Positions 41,977 through 50,877 of a stretch of DNA of 64,000 nt are shown piece by piece. The DNA is taken from assembly GCF_014873945.1 (NCBI RefSeq), contig NZ_JADBEC010000002.1:310001-374000 (forward strand), in the 5' to 3' direction. Source of the DNA: Rhizobium viscosum. Its GTDB lineage: Bacteria; Pseudomonadota; Alphaproteobacteria; Rhizobiales; Rhizobiaceae. The notes beneath the pieces are model-generated. The model had not been told where the DNA came from, ran no database searches, and saw only the letters and a list, made by a program, of their open reading frames with translations. The stretch's first letter is position 1; every line of letters starts with the position of its first letter. Both the position numbers and the translations under genes were made by a program.

Positions 41977-42780
41977 TCAGCTCAGATTTTTAAGATAGAT
42001 CGACAGCAGCTGCGTCTGCGAGGAGATGCCAAGCTTGCGGTACACGTTGCGGCGATGGACCTTCACCGTTCCCGTCGAGATGTTGAGCTTCAGGCCGATC
42101 GATTCCGACGAATGTCCCTGCAGCACCAGCTCGACGATTGCCGTTTCGCGGCCCGTGAGGTTGAGGTCGTGCCAGACGGTATCGGCGCGCAGGATGCTTT
42201 CGCTTTTGCGGCGGCTCCTGCCTCTTGCGGCAAGCTGCGTGTCGAAGCGCGGGGCGAGCCCGGCCCAATAATGTTTCACCATGCTGGCCACGAGCAGCTC
42301 GACCTTCTTCAGCGTGGCGAATTCGGCGGGTGGGAAAGCGCCGGTCTTTTCGCGCCGCATCAGCGACAGCACCACCGTGATATCGCCATCGACAGGTACG
42401 AAGAAGCCGATTTCCTCGGCAAGTCCGGTCTGGACGTAGTAGGTGCGATAATATTCGCTGGAAAAGAACCGGTCCGGCGCCAGCTCGCGCATCCGGAAGA
42501 CGCCTTGCCGCCTCTCGCGAGCGGTATGGTAGAAGGGATCAAGCAGATAAGGACCGGCCTGATAGAGCGTCACGAAAACGACATGCTCTTCGCGATCGAA
42601 GGTGCTGTGGAGATCGATCGGCCGTTCTTTTCCGCGATAGGCGAAGACGACGACATAGTCGAAGCGCACGAGTGCGGCCATCATCTGGCGGAACGCATCG
42701 CCGAAGCCCGCATCCGTCATGGTTGACTTGCCGACCGTGGCATTGAAAGCGGCAAACAGCGTCTCCAGGTCGATACTCAC
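41977..42780 (-). CDS. LuxR-family transcriptional regulator
   Basis: 267 residues. The C-terminal LuxR DNA-binding domain is clear (LNLTGRETAIVELVLQGHSS, LKLNISTGTVKVHRRN, YRKLGISSQTQLL). The N-terminal 190 residues form an unassigned sensor with aromatic-rich strands (FDYVVVFAYRG, FFSSEYYRTYYVQTG) resembling a GAF/PAS-like fold rather than a receiver. Start is GTG 42780, supported by GAAGGG upstream and by the loss of coding character beyond it; the frame runs on to 43017 into the divergent ABC gene. It is divergent from the PotABCD-like operon, so it probably regulates that operon. Confidence 0.85.
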   Translation of the reverse strand: MSIDLETLFAAFNATVGKSTMTDAGFGDAFRQMMAALVRFDYVVVFAYRGKERPIDLHSTFDREEHVVFVTLYQAGPYLLDPFYHTARERRQGVFRMRELAPDRFFSSEYYRTYYVQTGLAEEIGFFVPVDGDITVVLSLMRREKTGAFPPAEFATLKKVELLVASMVKHYWAGLAPRFDTQLAARGRSRRKSESILRADTVWHDLNLTGRETAIVELVLQGHSSESIGLKLNISTGTVKVHRRNVYRKLGISSQTQLLSIYLKNLS

Positions 42781-42856
42781 TAGCCCTTCCCTCCGCCCTT
42801 CCCAGCCATTTCGCGCAGCCCGGATATACACCTTCCATGAAACGTTGTGCGTCCAA

Positions 42857-42874
42857 ATACCTCTCTCGGGGTAT
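42857..42874. promoter_or_regulatory. Candidate operator ATACC-N8-GGTAT between LuxR gene and ABC transporter operon
   Basis: ATACC at 42857-42861 and GGTAT at 42870-42874 form an 18-bp dyad with an 8-base spacer, in the 190-bp region between the divergent regulator and transporter genes. The size suits binding of a LuxR-type dimer. The regulator-site link is inferred from position. Confidence 0.4.
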
Positions 42875-42970
42875 ATACCGTGCAGGAAGCTCAGGCTTAC
42901 TCTTTCCTTAACGACGGTGGCAATAAGGCAGCGATAGACTGCCATTCCAAACCAACCGCAGGGAACAGAC

Positions 42971-44062
42971 GTGGCATCCGCTTCGACGAACGATATCGAA
43001 TTCCGTTCGGTCACCAAGAACTATGGCGCCGTGACCGCTGTAACGGACATCAACCTTACTGTGCCCAAGGGTGCGTTCCTGGCACTGCTCGGGCCTTCCG
43101 GCTGCGGCAAGACGACCTGCCTGCGCATGATCGGCGGTTTCGAGCAGCCGAGCGAAGGCACGGTGCTGATCGACGGGCACGAGATGAATGGCGTTCCCGC
43201 CTATCGCCGACCCGTCAACATGGTGTTCCAGCATTACGCGCTGTTTCCGCATTTCAATGTCGAGCAGAACGTTGCCTATGGGCTGAAGCAGATGCGCCCT
43301 AAGATTACGGCAAAAGAGATCGACCGGCGCGTCGCTGAGGCGCTCGAAATGGTCCGGCTCGGCGGTTTTGCCAAGCGGCGCATCCATGAAATGTCGGGTG
43401 GGCAACAGCAGCGTGTCGCGCTTGCCCGCGCCATCGTCAACCGCCCTTCCGTGTTGCTGCTCGACGAACCTCTGGCGGCACTCGACAAGAAGCTGCGGTC
43501 GGCCATGCAGATCGAGCTGCAGACCCTGCAGCGCGAACTCGGCATCACCTTCGTCCTCGTCACCCACGACCAGGAAGAGGCACTTTCGATGGCCGACGTC
43601 GTCTGCGTCATGAGTGCCGGGCGCATCCGTCAACTCGGCAGCCCGCAGGAAGTTTACGACCGCCCTGCAGATCTTTTCGTCGCCGATTTTGTCGGCAAGA
43701 CGAACCGTATCGCCGCGGCAATGGAAGCCGATGGTACGACGCTCAGGCTGGCGGATGGCTCAGCGATCGCCTCCGGCAAGCAGCTTGCGTCGGGCGAAGT
43801 CATCGCTGCTTTGCGCCCCGAGGCAATCCATCTGACGCGCAAGGCTGCGCCATCAGGCACGTCGTTAAAGGGAACCGTGACGCATCGCATCTTCCTCGGC
43901 TCATCAGCGGAATATGCCGTCAACGTACCGGGGCTCGGCGATTTCCTGATCACGGCGGACCGGCGCAGCATGAACGAGAGCGATCTCGTGGAGCCTGGCG
44001 AGGAGGTTTTCCTCGGTTTCGACCCCGCCGCCATCCATGTCTTTCCAGCATCGAATGCATAA
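42971..44062 (+). CDS. ABC transporter ATP-binding protein, PotA-like (polyamine/opine family)
   Basis: 363 residues. Walker A GPSGCGKTTC, Q-loop FQHYALFPH, signature MSGGQQQRVALARA, Walker B VLLLDEPLAALD and the switch histidine in VTHDQEEAL are all intact. A C-terminal TOBE domain of about 110 residues follows. It is the ATPase of an importer whose binding protein and two permeases follow immediately. The start at 42971 follows CGCAGGGAACAGAC. The set resembles spermidine/putrescine importers, but the substrate could also be another small amine or opine-like compound. Confidence 0.92.
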   Translation: MASASTNDIEFRSVTKNYGAVTAVTDINLTVPKGAFLALLGPSGCGKTTCLRMIGGFEQPSEGTVLIDGHEMNGVPAYRRPVNMVFQHYALFPHFNVEQNVAYGLKQMRPKITAKEIDRRVAEALEMVRLGGFAKRRIHEMSGGQQQRVALARAIVNRPSVLLLDEPLAALDKKLRSAMQIELQTLQRELGITFVLVTHDQEEALSMADVVCVMSAGRIRQLGSPQEVYDRPADLFVADFVGKTNRIAAAMEADGTTLRLADGSAIASGKQLASGEVIAALRPEAIHLTRKAAPSGTSLKGTVTHRIFLGSSAEYAVNVPGLGDFLITADRRSMNESDLVEPGEEVFLGFDPAAIHVFPASNA

Positions 44063-44084
44063 ACCAAAACAAGGGAACAGCATC

Positions 44085-45248
44085 ATGAGCAAGGATTATA
44101 AGGACAATCTTCCCATTTCTGCCGAAGGTTTTATGGACGAGTTCATGCGCCTGAAGCGCGGCTCCGTCACCCGCCGGCACTTCCTCGGCATTACCGGCCT
44201 CGGTCTTGCGACCGCCGTGCTGTCGCGTTTCCCGGGTGCGCTGTCGACATCAGCCTATGCGGCAGAAGATCTCGGCACGCAGATGTCGATCGCCACATGG
44301 CCGAACTACCATGACCCGGCAACCTTCGAGAATTTCAAGGCGGCAACCGGCGTTGCCGTCGAGGTCAACGTCTTCGGTTCGAATGAGGAAATGCTCGCCA
44401 AGCTGCAGGCTGGTGCCTCCGGCTGGTCGCTCTTCGTGCCGACCAACTACACGATCTCGACCCATCACAAGCTCGGCCTGATCGAAGAGCTCGACCTTTC
44501 GAAGATCCCGAATTTCAGCCAGGCAAGCGAAAGCCCGCGCTTCACCAAGGAAGGCCAGATTGACGGCAAGACCTATGCGGTGCCGAAGAACTGGGGCACG
44601 ACCGGCTTCTCCGTCAATACGTCCAAGATCAAGACCAAGCTTTCGAGCTGGAAGGACTTTTTCGAGATCGCCCAGACGGAAGCCGACGGCCGTGCCATGG
44701 TGCATGACTACCAGCTGACGACGATCGGCAGCGCGCTTGTTTCGCTCGGCTACGACTTCAATTCGATCAAGGCTGACGAGCTTGCCAAGGCAGAAGAACT
44801 GCTGATCAAGGTCAAGCCGCATCTCTTCGCAATCAATTCCGACTACCAGCCGTCGATGCGTTCGACCGATGCATGGCTGACCATGTGCTGGACCAATGAC
44901 GGCGCGCAGCTCAACCGCGATATGCCGGAGCTTGCCTATATCCTCGGTACCGACGGCGGTGAGATCTGGACCGACTATTACGCGATCCCGAAGGACGCCC
45001 CGAACAAGGCCGCCGGCTACGCGCTGCTCAACTACCTGATGGACCCGCAGAATGCGGTGAAGGAGCACATTGCCAACGGTGCGCCGACCACAGACAGCCG
45101 CGTCATCGCGCTGCTGCCGAAGGAGGTCACGTCCAACAAGATCGTCTATCCGGACGAAGCCGCACTGACGCCGCTCGAGTTCGGCGCCGCCGTGACGCTC
45201 ACCGATCCGGGCCGTGCCGAACTGATGGCGCGCTTCAAGTCGGCATAA
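44085..45248 (+). CDS. ABC transporter periplasmic binding protein, PotD-like, Tat signal
   Basis: About 387 residues. A twin-arginine motif TRRHFLGITGLGLATAV occurs near residue 38, followed by cleavage near AYAAED. The mature part is a type II periplasmic binding protein with MSIATWPNYHDPATFENFK, typical of PotD/PotF relatives, and the hinge region SSWKDFFEI. ATG 44085 has AAGGGA upstream; a frame to 44037 overlaps the ATPase gene. A strong hairpin follows before the permeases. Tat export is common for this subgroup in rhizobia. Confidence 0.9.
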   Translation: MSKDYKDNLPISAEGFMDEFMRLKRGSVTRRHFLGITGLGLATAVLSRFPGALSTSAYAAEDLGTQMSIATWPNYHDPATFENFKAATGVAVEVNVFGSNEEMLAKLQAGASGWSLFVPTNYTISTHHKLGLIEELDLSKIPNFSQASESPRFTKEGQIDGKTYAVPKNWGTTGFSVNTSKIKTKLSSWKDFFEIAQTEADGRAMVHDYQLTTIGSALVSLGYDFNSIKADELAKAEELLIKVKPHLFAINSDYQPSMRSTDAWLTMCWTNDGAQLNRDMPELAYILGTDGGEIWTDYYAIPKDAPNKAAGYALLNYLMDPQNAVKEHIANGAPTTDSRVIALLPKEVTSNKIVYPDEAALTPLEFGAAVTLTDPGRAELMARFKSA

Positions 45249-45262
45249 GACCATCTTGCATC

Positions 45263-45294
45263 CCGGCTTCCCCGCCCTGCAGCGGGGGAGCCGG
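45263..45294 (+). terminator. Intra-operon hairpin after the binding-protein gene
   Basis: CCGGCTTCCCCGC (45263-45275) pairs with GCGGGGGAGCCGG (45282-45294), one wobble, 6-base loop, 14 bases after the stop. A GC-rich hairpin at this point usually limits read-through to permeases and stabilises binding-protein mRNA, giving excess binding protein. Confidence 0.65.
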
Positions 45295-45329
45295 TTCAGC
45301 TTCCTGATCCGGTGGATGAAGATCAAGCC

Positions 45330-46196
45330 ATGCCCCTGCCCCACGCCACCAAACGGCGCCTGATCACCGCGGCCCTGGTCGGCCCGGCCAGTGTCTGGCT
45401 GTTCGTCTTCCTGGTGCTGCCCTTCATCGCGATCATCGTCTTTGCCTTCGGCGAACGGGCGCCGGAAGGCGGCTATCAGGCAGCTTTTACCTTCGAACAG
45501 TTCGCCAATCTCGGGGCTCGCTCGGCAGCCTTCGTCAATACACTGATCCTGGCGCCGATCGGGGCGGCAGCCTGCCTCATCGTTGCCTACCCGGTCGCCT
45601 ACTACCTTGCGGTCAAGGCGAGCCCGCAGCGTCGGCTGCTGCTCGTCTCTCTTGTCGTCGTTCCCTTCTGGACCAGCCTGCTGATGCGCACCTATGCCTG
45701 GATGTATCTGCTTGGCGCGCGCGGCATTCCGCATCTGCTCGAATTCGTCGGCATCGAAAATGTCAGGCTGATCAATACGCCGGGTGCCGTGCTGCTCGGC
45801 ATCGTCTACGGTTACCTGCCACTGATGATCATGCCGATCTATGTCAGCCTGGAGAAGCTGGACCGCCGACTGCTGGAAGCCTCCGCCGATCTCGGCGCAA
45901 AGCCCATCTCGACCTTCTTCGGCATCACCCTGCCCCTATCGCTGCCGGGTGTGATGACCGGCGTTGCGCTGGTGACGATCCTGCTTCTCGGCGAATATCT
46001 GATCCCGCAGCTTCTCGGCGGCGGCAAGGTGTTCTTCATCGGCAACGCGCTTGTCGATCTCTTCCTCCAATCACGCAACTGGCCTTTCGGATCGGCGATT
46101 GCCGTCACGCTGGTTGCCGTTGTCGTCATCGTGCTGCTTGTCGCCATGCGCATCGCCTGGCGCGTCGCAGGTACCCGGCAGGTGGACCTCATCTGA
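45330..46196 (+). CDS. ABC transporter permease, PotB-like
   Basis: 288 residues, six TM helices. The cytoplasmic EAA loop is visible as LLEASADLGAKPISTFFGIT and LPLSLPG. It forms a heterodimer with the next gene's product. The ATG at 45330 or a GTG at 45312 could start it; neither ribosome site is strong. Its stop shares one base with the start of the second permease. Confidence 0.9.
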   Translation: MPLPHATKRRLITAALVGPASVWLFVFLVLPFIAIIVFAFGERAPEGGYQAAFTFEQFANLGARSAAFVNTLILAPIGAAACLIVAYPVAYYLAVKASPQRRLLLVSLVVVPFWTSLLMRTYAWMYLLGARGIPHLLEFVGIENVRLINTPGAVLLGIVYGYLPLMIMPIYVSLEKLDRRLLEASADLGAKPISTFFGITLPLSLPGVMTGVALVTILLLGEYLIPQLLGGGKVFFIGNALVDLFLQSRNWPFGSAIAVTLVAVVVIVLLVAMRIAWRVAGTRQVDLI

Positions 46197-47008
46197 TGCG
46201 CGCACTCGTCACCTTCGTCTACCTGTTCCTCTACACGCCGATCGCGCTCGTCGTGCTGTTCTCCTTCAATGCCGGCCGCAATGCCAGCGAGTTCACCGGC
46301 TTCTCCACGCAATGGTATGGGCGGGCGCTTTCGAACACTTTCCTGATGGAAGCGCTGCGCAACAGCCTGATCATAGCCTTTACCAGCGCTGCACTTGCAG
46401 CGATTTTCGGCACCATGGCCGCGATCGGCATGGAGCGGCTCGGTGCCCGGACGCGTGCGGTTTTCGACGGGCTCTTTGCGGCAGCAATCGTCGTGCCCGG
46501 TGTCGTCATCGGCATCGCAACGCTGGTTGCCCTCGTCGAGGTCTTCGGCTTCGTCAATCCTGTTATCGCCGCCCTCTGGCCGGGCGATCAACCGCCGAAG
46601 CTGGCACTCGGTTACGGCTCGATCATTGCCGCCCACGGGCTTTTCACCATGGCGCTGGTGACGATGATCGTGAAAGCGCGCATAGCGAGCCTCGGGCGCG
46701 ATATCGTCGAGGCCTCCAGCGATCTCTATGCGACACCGTTCACCACCTTCCGGCAGATCGTGCTGCCGCAAATCATGCCGTCGATCCTGGCGGGTTTTCT
46801 GCTCGCCTTCACCTTTTCCTTCGACGATTTCATCATCGCCTTCTTCGTGGCCGGCTCGAATACGACGCTGCCGATCTATGTCTTCGCCTCCATTCGCCGC
46901 GGCGTGACGCCTGAGATCAATGCGGTCGCAACGATGGTGCTGATCGCCTCGCTTGCCCTCATTTTCATCGCGCGCTTCCTGATGCGTGAAAAGACAACGA
47001 CAAACTGA
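46196..47008 (+). CDS. ABC transporter permease, PotC-like
   Basis: 270 residues, six TM helices, EAA loop IVEASSDLYATPFTTFRQIV then LPQIMPS. The typical PotC start (VYLFLYTPIALVVLFSFN) is present. Partner of the preceding permease, with start and stop overlapping by one base (TGATG). The SDR gene follows 13 bp later in the same unit. Confidence 0.92.
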   Translation: MRALVTFVYLFLYTPIALVVLFSFNAGRNASEFTGFSTQWYGRALSNTFLMEALRNSLIIAFTSAALAAIFGTMAAIGMERLGARTRAVFDGLFAAAIVVPGVVIGIATLVALVEVFGFVNPVIAALWPGDQPPKLALGYGSIIAAHGLFTMALVTMIVKARIASLGRDIVEASSDLYATPFTTFRQIVLPQIMPSILAGFLLAFTFSFDDFIIAFFVAGSNTTLPIYVFASIRRGVTPEINAVATMVLIASLALIFIARFLMREKTTTN

Positions 47009-47021
47009 CCGGGGAAATACC

Positions 47022-47783
47022 ATGATACTGAGAGATCGCGTTGCAATCGTCACCGGCGCAGGCTCGGGCATCGGTCGGGCCGGCGCACAGATCATCGCGC
47101 GCGAAGGTGCCCATGTCATCGTTGCCGACATCAATTTCGCAAATGCCGAAGAGACCGCCGGTCTCATTGCCGCGGCAGGCGGCAGTGCCGAAAGCCTGGT
47201 GATCGATGTCACCGACGACAGGGCGCTTGAAACCGGCATAACCGCTACTGCCGTACGCCATGGCCGGATCGACATTTTGCACAATCATGCGGGTGCTCAG
47301 GTCGCCGGAGATCTGGAGCAGGTCGCCGTGGAAGGCTTCGACAAGTCCTGGAGCCTGAATGTGCGGGCGCATTTCATGGCAGCGCGTTTCGTCATGCCGA
47401 TCATGAAAAAAGCCGGCAAAGGCGTAATCCTGAATACGTCGTCCTCATCTGGCGTGCTCTACGATCGCGAAATGATCGCCTATACGACGACCAAACACGC
47501 TGTCATCGCCATGACCCGGCAGATGGCCGGCGACTATGCAAAATTCGGCATCCGCGTGAATGCGCTTTGTCCTGGATGGGTCGACACGCCATTCAATGAG
47601 CCGTTCATCGCGCAGATGGGCGGGCGCAGCAAAATCGAAGGCTACATCGCCGAAAAGGTGCCGCTCGGCCGCTGGGCGGATGTGTCGGAAATCGCCGAGC
47701 CGATCCTGTTCCTGGTCTCAGACCGCTCGTCCTACATGACGGGGCAGATTCTCGTCGTCGACGGCGGCGAAACCATCGTTTAG
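47022..47783 (+). CDS. Short-chain dehydrogenase/reductase
   Basis: 253 residues, classical SDR: VTGAGSGIGRAGAQ for NAD(P), ILHNHAGAQ in place of the usual NNAG, TSSSSGV, the catalytic YTTTKHAV (YxxxK), and a C-terminal LVVDGGETIV. It probably oxidises a polyol or sugar alcohol, or reduces a keto sugar. ATG 47022 has GGGGA upstream. It is the last gene of the PotABCD-like operon, so it may act on the imported compound. Its stop overlaps the stop of the convergent idonate-type dehydrogenase gene by 4 bp. Confidence 0.88.
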   Translation: MILRDRVAIVTGAGSGIGRAGAQIIAREGAHVIVADINFANAEETAGLIAAAGGSAESLVIDVTDDRALETGITATAVRHGRIDILHNHAGAQVAGDLEQVAVEGFDKSWSLNVRAHFMAARFVMPIMKKAGKGVILNTSSSSGVLYDREMIAYTTTKHAVIAMTRQMAGDYAKFGIRVNALCPGWVDTPFNEPFIAQMGGRSKIEGYIAEKVPLGRWADVSEIAEPILFLVSDRSSYMTGQILVVDGGETIV

Positions 47784-48823
47784 GGCGACTGGAAGGTCAG
47801 TTGCACCTTGCAGGCCAGCGAACGGTCGCCGGCAATTTCAAAGGCCGAAACAGCGTCTCCGAGCGGCATTCTGTGGCTGATGATCGGCCGCACATCGATC
47901 TTCCGCCGCGAGATCAGGTCGACGGCAACGGCAAATTCCTCATGGAAGCGCTGCGTTCCGTGGATATGCAGTTCCTTGCCGACGATGGCGTTGAGAGGCA
48001 CCGGTACGTCGCCTGAGACGCCCACCTGGACGATAGTGCCGCGCGGCCGGGCCGCCGCAATCGCGCTATGGATGGCTGGGGCGGCGGCGGAACATTCGAA
48101 CACGAGATCGAAATAGCCTTTTCCTGACTGGAATTCGGCAAATGACTCTGCATCCCGGACCGCGTTGATCGTGCGGCTGGCGCCCATGGCTTTCGCCCGC
48201 GCGAGCGCCGCATCGGCAAGATCCGTGACGACAATCTCTGCCGCCTCATAATGACTGACAACGGCAACCATCAGGGAGCCGATCGGTCCGGCACCCGTTA
48301 CCAGGACTTTCTTGCCGGCAATGCCTGGTGCGCGCGATGCGGCATGCAGGCAGACGGATAGCGGCTCGCTGCAGGCCGCTTCCGCAGCCGTTATCGAGGC
48401 TCCAACCTCAACACATTGTTTGGCCGGCACCACCAGCCATTCCCGAAACATGCCCTGCTCATGCGGCAAGCGCATCGCACTGCCCATGAAGCGCATTTCC
48501 AGGCAGTGGATCGGCAAGCCTATGCTGCAATATTCGCAGGCACCGCAAGGCTGGCTCGGATTGACCGCGACCAGTGTGCCGGCCTTCAGGGTGACGCTCT
48601 CACCTGCCTGCTCCACGGTTCCAGCGGCCTCGTGACCAGGTATCATCGGCTCGCGAACCCTGACCGGACCGAAACCGCCATCCTGGTAATAATGCAGGTC
48701 GGAGCCGCAGATACCTGCGGCTGCCATCTTCAAAAGCACTTCGCCCGGACCGGGGGCTGCGACCGGATCAGTCTCGATCCTGAGATCGCCCTTTGCATAA
48801 AGCCGTGCCAGACGTGTCTGCAT
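47780..48823 (-). CDS. Zinc-dependent alcohol dehydrogenase, L-idonate 5-dehydrogenase-like
   Basis: 347 residues, MDR superfamily. AAGICGSDLHYYQDGGFG and PMIPGHEAAGTV hold the catalytic zinc ligands, and CGACEYCSIGLPIHC holds the four structural-zinc cysteines. VLVTGAGPIGSL is the NAD(P) site. The DLHYYQDGGFGPVRVREPMI stretch is typical of L-idonate 5-dehydrogenases, which interconvert L-idonate and 5-keto-gluconate. It is the last gene of the minus-strand TRAP-transporter unit (9 bp after dctM), which supports a sugar-acid substrate. Its stop overlaps the convergent SDR gene. Confidence 0.87.
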   Translation of the reverse strand: MQTRLARLYAKGDLRIETDPVAAPGPGEVLLKMAAAGICGSDLHYYQDGGFGPVRVREPMIPGHEAAGTVEQAGESVTLKAGTLVAVNPSQPCGACEYCSIGLPIHCLEMRFMGSAMRLPHEQGMFREWLVVPAKQCVEVGASITAAEAACSEPLSVCLHAASRAPGIAGKKVLVTGAGPIGSLMVAVVSHYEAAEIVVTDLADAALARAKAMGASRTINAVRDAESFAEFQSGKGYFDLVFECSAAAPAIHSAIAAARPRGTIVQVGVSGDVPVPLNAIVGKELHIHGTQRFHEEFAVAVDLISRRKIDVRPIISHRMPLGDAVSAFEIAGDRSLACKVQLTFQSP

Positions 48824-48832
48824 CGCACTCTC

Positions 48833-50239
48833 CTACTTCAGAAGCCCAAGCTGCTGCGGCAGCCACAGGGATACGGAGGGAACGAAGGTGATCAGGATCA
48901 AGGCGATGAAAAGCGGCGCAAGCCAAGGCAGGATCGCCATCGTCGTACGCTCCACCGATAGTTTCGCCACCCGCGACAGCACGAAAAGCACCATGCCGAG
49001 CGGCGGATGGAGCAGGCCGATCATCAGGTTCAGAGTCATGATGAGGCCGAACTGTACCGGATCGATGCCAAACTTCGCGACGATCGGCAGAAGGATCGGT
49101 ACGAGGATGGTAATGGCCGCGATTGTGTCCAAAAAGCAGCCGACGAAGAGCATCAGCAGGTTCACAAGGATCAGGAACACCCATTTATTGTCGGTGATCG
49201 ACAGGATCGCGTCAGACAGAAGCTGCGCCGCCTGGCTCACTGTCAGCAGCCATGCGAAGACCGAGGCGGCAGTGACGATGAAGAGAACGGAGGCCGTCGT
49301 CTCGATCGTGTCGAAGCTCGCCTTGGCAAGCGTCGAGAGCGTCATCGTGCGATAGCGAACAAGGCCAAGGAACAGCGACCAGAGCACAGCGGCGACGGCC
49401 GCTTCCGTCGGCGTGAACCAGCCCATGGTCATGCCACCGATCAGGATGACCGGCGTCATCAGCGCCATGACGGCGGAAAAGCGGAAATACCAGTCCAGTG
49501 CCAGAAGCACGACAAGCGCGATGCCCGCCGCAGCGTTCATCGATACGCCTGACCGCATCATGACGTAGATCGACAGCGGCACCAGCAGGACGACGACGAT
49601 CTCCAAACCTGCGGAAAGGAGCTGTTTCACGTCGAAGGGTGCATCGGAACCCCAGCGCTTCACGTAGGCGAAGGCTGCGACGGTGATCATCATCAGCAAC
49701 GTCATGACGACGCCCGGCAGGATGCCGGCCATGAAAAGAGCGCCGATCGAGACATTGGCCATCATACCGTAGATTACGAAGGGCAAGGACGGCGGGAAGA
49801 TCGGCCCGAGCGTGGCAGACGCCGCCGTTACTCCGACTGCGGCCTCGACCGGATAGCCGTGATCCTTCATCGCCTTGATCTCGATCGTGCCGATGCCTGC
49901 CGCATCGGCGAGCGCAGTACCGGACATGCCCGAGAAGATGACGGAACCGATGATATTGACCTGCGCGAGACCACCCTTCATCCAGCCGACGAGCGCGACG
50001 GCGAAGGAATAGATGCGGCCGGTGACACCTGCCGAATTCATGAGATTGCCGGCAAGGATGAAGAAGGGAACAGCGAGAAGCGGGAAACTTTCGACACCCG
50101 CGATCATTCGCTGAGCGACGATGATGTCGGGCGCAACACCATAGAGAACAATGTAGAGAACGGATGCGACGGCCATCGAGATTGCGACGGGCACGCCGAT
50201 CAGCATCAGCAGCAGAAACGAGCCAAGCAAGAGCAGCAT
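48833..50239 (-). CDS. TRAP transporter large permease (DctM type)
   Basis: About 468 residues, some 12 TM helices, starting MLLLLGSFLLLMLIGVPVAI as DctM/SiaM proteins do, with FFILAGNLMNSAGVTGRI, FSGMSGTALADAAGIG and NLMIGLLHPPLGMVLF. It drives sodium- or proton-coupled uptake with DctQ and the binding protein DctP. ATG 50239 has AAGGATG upstream and starts four bases after the dctQ stop; a longer frame overlaps that gene. Confidence 0.93.
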   Translation of the reverse strand: MLLLLGSFLLLMLIGVPVAISMAVASVLYIVLYGVAPDIIVAQRMIAGVESFPLLAVPFFILAGNLMNSAGVTGRIYSFAVALVGWMKGGLAQVNIIGSVIFSGMSGTALADAAGIGTIEIKAMKDHGYPVEAAVGVTAASATLGPIFPPSLPFVIYGMMANVSIGALFMAGILPGVVMTLLMMITVAAFAYVKRWGSDAPFDVKQLLSAGLEIVVVLLVPLSIYVMMRSGVSMNAAAGIALVVLLALDWYFRFSAVMALMTPVILIGGMTMGWFTPTEAAVAAVLWSLFLGLVRYRTMTLSTLAKASFDTIETTASVLFIVTAASVFAWLLTVSQAAQLLSDAILSITDNKWVFLILVNLLMLFVGCFLDTIAAITILVPILLPIVAKFGIDPVQFGLIMTLNLMIGLLHPPLGMVLFVLSRVAKLSVERTTMAILPWLAPLFIALILITFVPSVSLWLPQQLGLLK

Positions 50240-50243
50240 CGGG

Positions 50244-50816
50244 TCATCCTTCGACGGCGTGGAATTCTTCGGGGCGTTCCAGAACGGAATAGCCGCGGCG
50301 CAAATTAGTGATGAAGACAATCACCGCCCGGATCAGCATCAGCACGAAGGCGGCAAGCACGCTGTAGAAGACGATGTTGCGCGGCAAATCGACGGTGACC
50401 ATCTGCTCGTCAGCGACGATCTGGACGTAGCGCCACATCAGATAGCAGCCATAGGCGAAGAAGCCGATGCGGACGATATCCACGAAGGTTGCGAGAACGC
50501 GCGCAAGGCCTGCCGGCATGTAATGATAGAAGACGTCCACCTGGATGTGGCGCGAGGTGCGCACGCACATGACGGCGCCCAAGAAAACGACGCCGATCAG
50601 GCAGTTGACGGCGATCTCCTCGGTCCAAGCATAGCTGTTGTTCAGCACATAACGGGTGAAGAACTGCAGGAAAACGCAGCCGGCCATCAGCCAGAAGACG
50701 ATCAGCGTAATCCAGTCTTCGATGGCGTAGTCCGAGACATTGGCGGTGGGCGCATGCCCTTCGAACTCGTGGCCGATCTCCTCGGCGGTGATTTGCGTGT
50801 GGACTTCTTGAGACAT
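50244..50816 (-). CDS. TRAP transporter small permease (DctQ type)
   Basis: 190 residues with four TM helices: IEDWITLIVFWLMAGCVFLQ, then NNSYAWTEEIAVNCLIGVVF with the conserved W-T-E-E, and two further helices around FVDIVRIGFFAYGCYLMW and IVFYSVLAAFVLMLIR. It couples the binding protein to DctM. The N-terminal 35 residues are an unusual hydrophilic extension. The ATG 50816 is preferred; the frame upstream to 50951 lies in the intergenic hairpin region and is not protein-like. Confidence 0.88.
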   Translation of the reverse strand: MSQEVHTQITAEEIGHEFEGHAPTANVSDYAIEDWITLIVFWLMAGCVFLQFFTRYVLNNSYAWTEEIAVNCLIGVVFLGAVMCVRTSRHIQVDVFYHYMPAGLARVLATFVDIVRIGFFAYGCYLMWRYVQIVADEQMVTVDLPRNIVFYSVLAAFVLMLIRAVIVFITNLRRGYSVLERPEEFHAVEG

Positions 50817-50843
50817 GATCGGCTTTATTCCGGTTGGGGAAGA

Positions 50844-50870
50844 AGGGCGCGCAGCGCTCCCGCGCGCCCT
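50844..50870 (-). terminator. Intra-operon hairpin between dctP-like and dctQ-like genes
   Basis: AGGGCGCGC (50844-50852) and GCGCGCCCT (50862-50870) form a 9-bp GC stem with a 9-base loop, 7 bases after the binding-protein stop. It probably reduces read-through into the permeases and stabilises the binding-protein message. Confidence 0.6.
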
Positions 50871-50877
50871 CGGGCTC

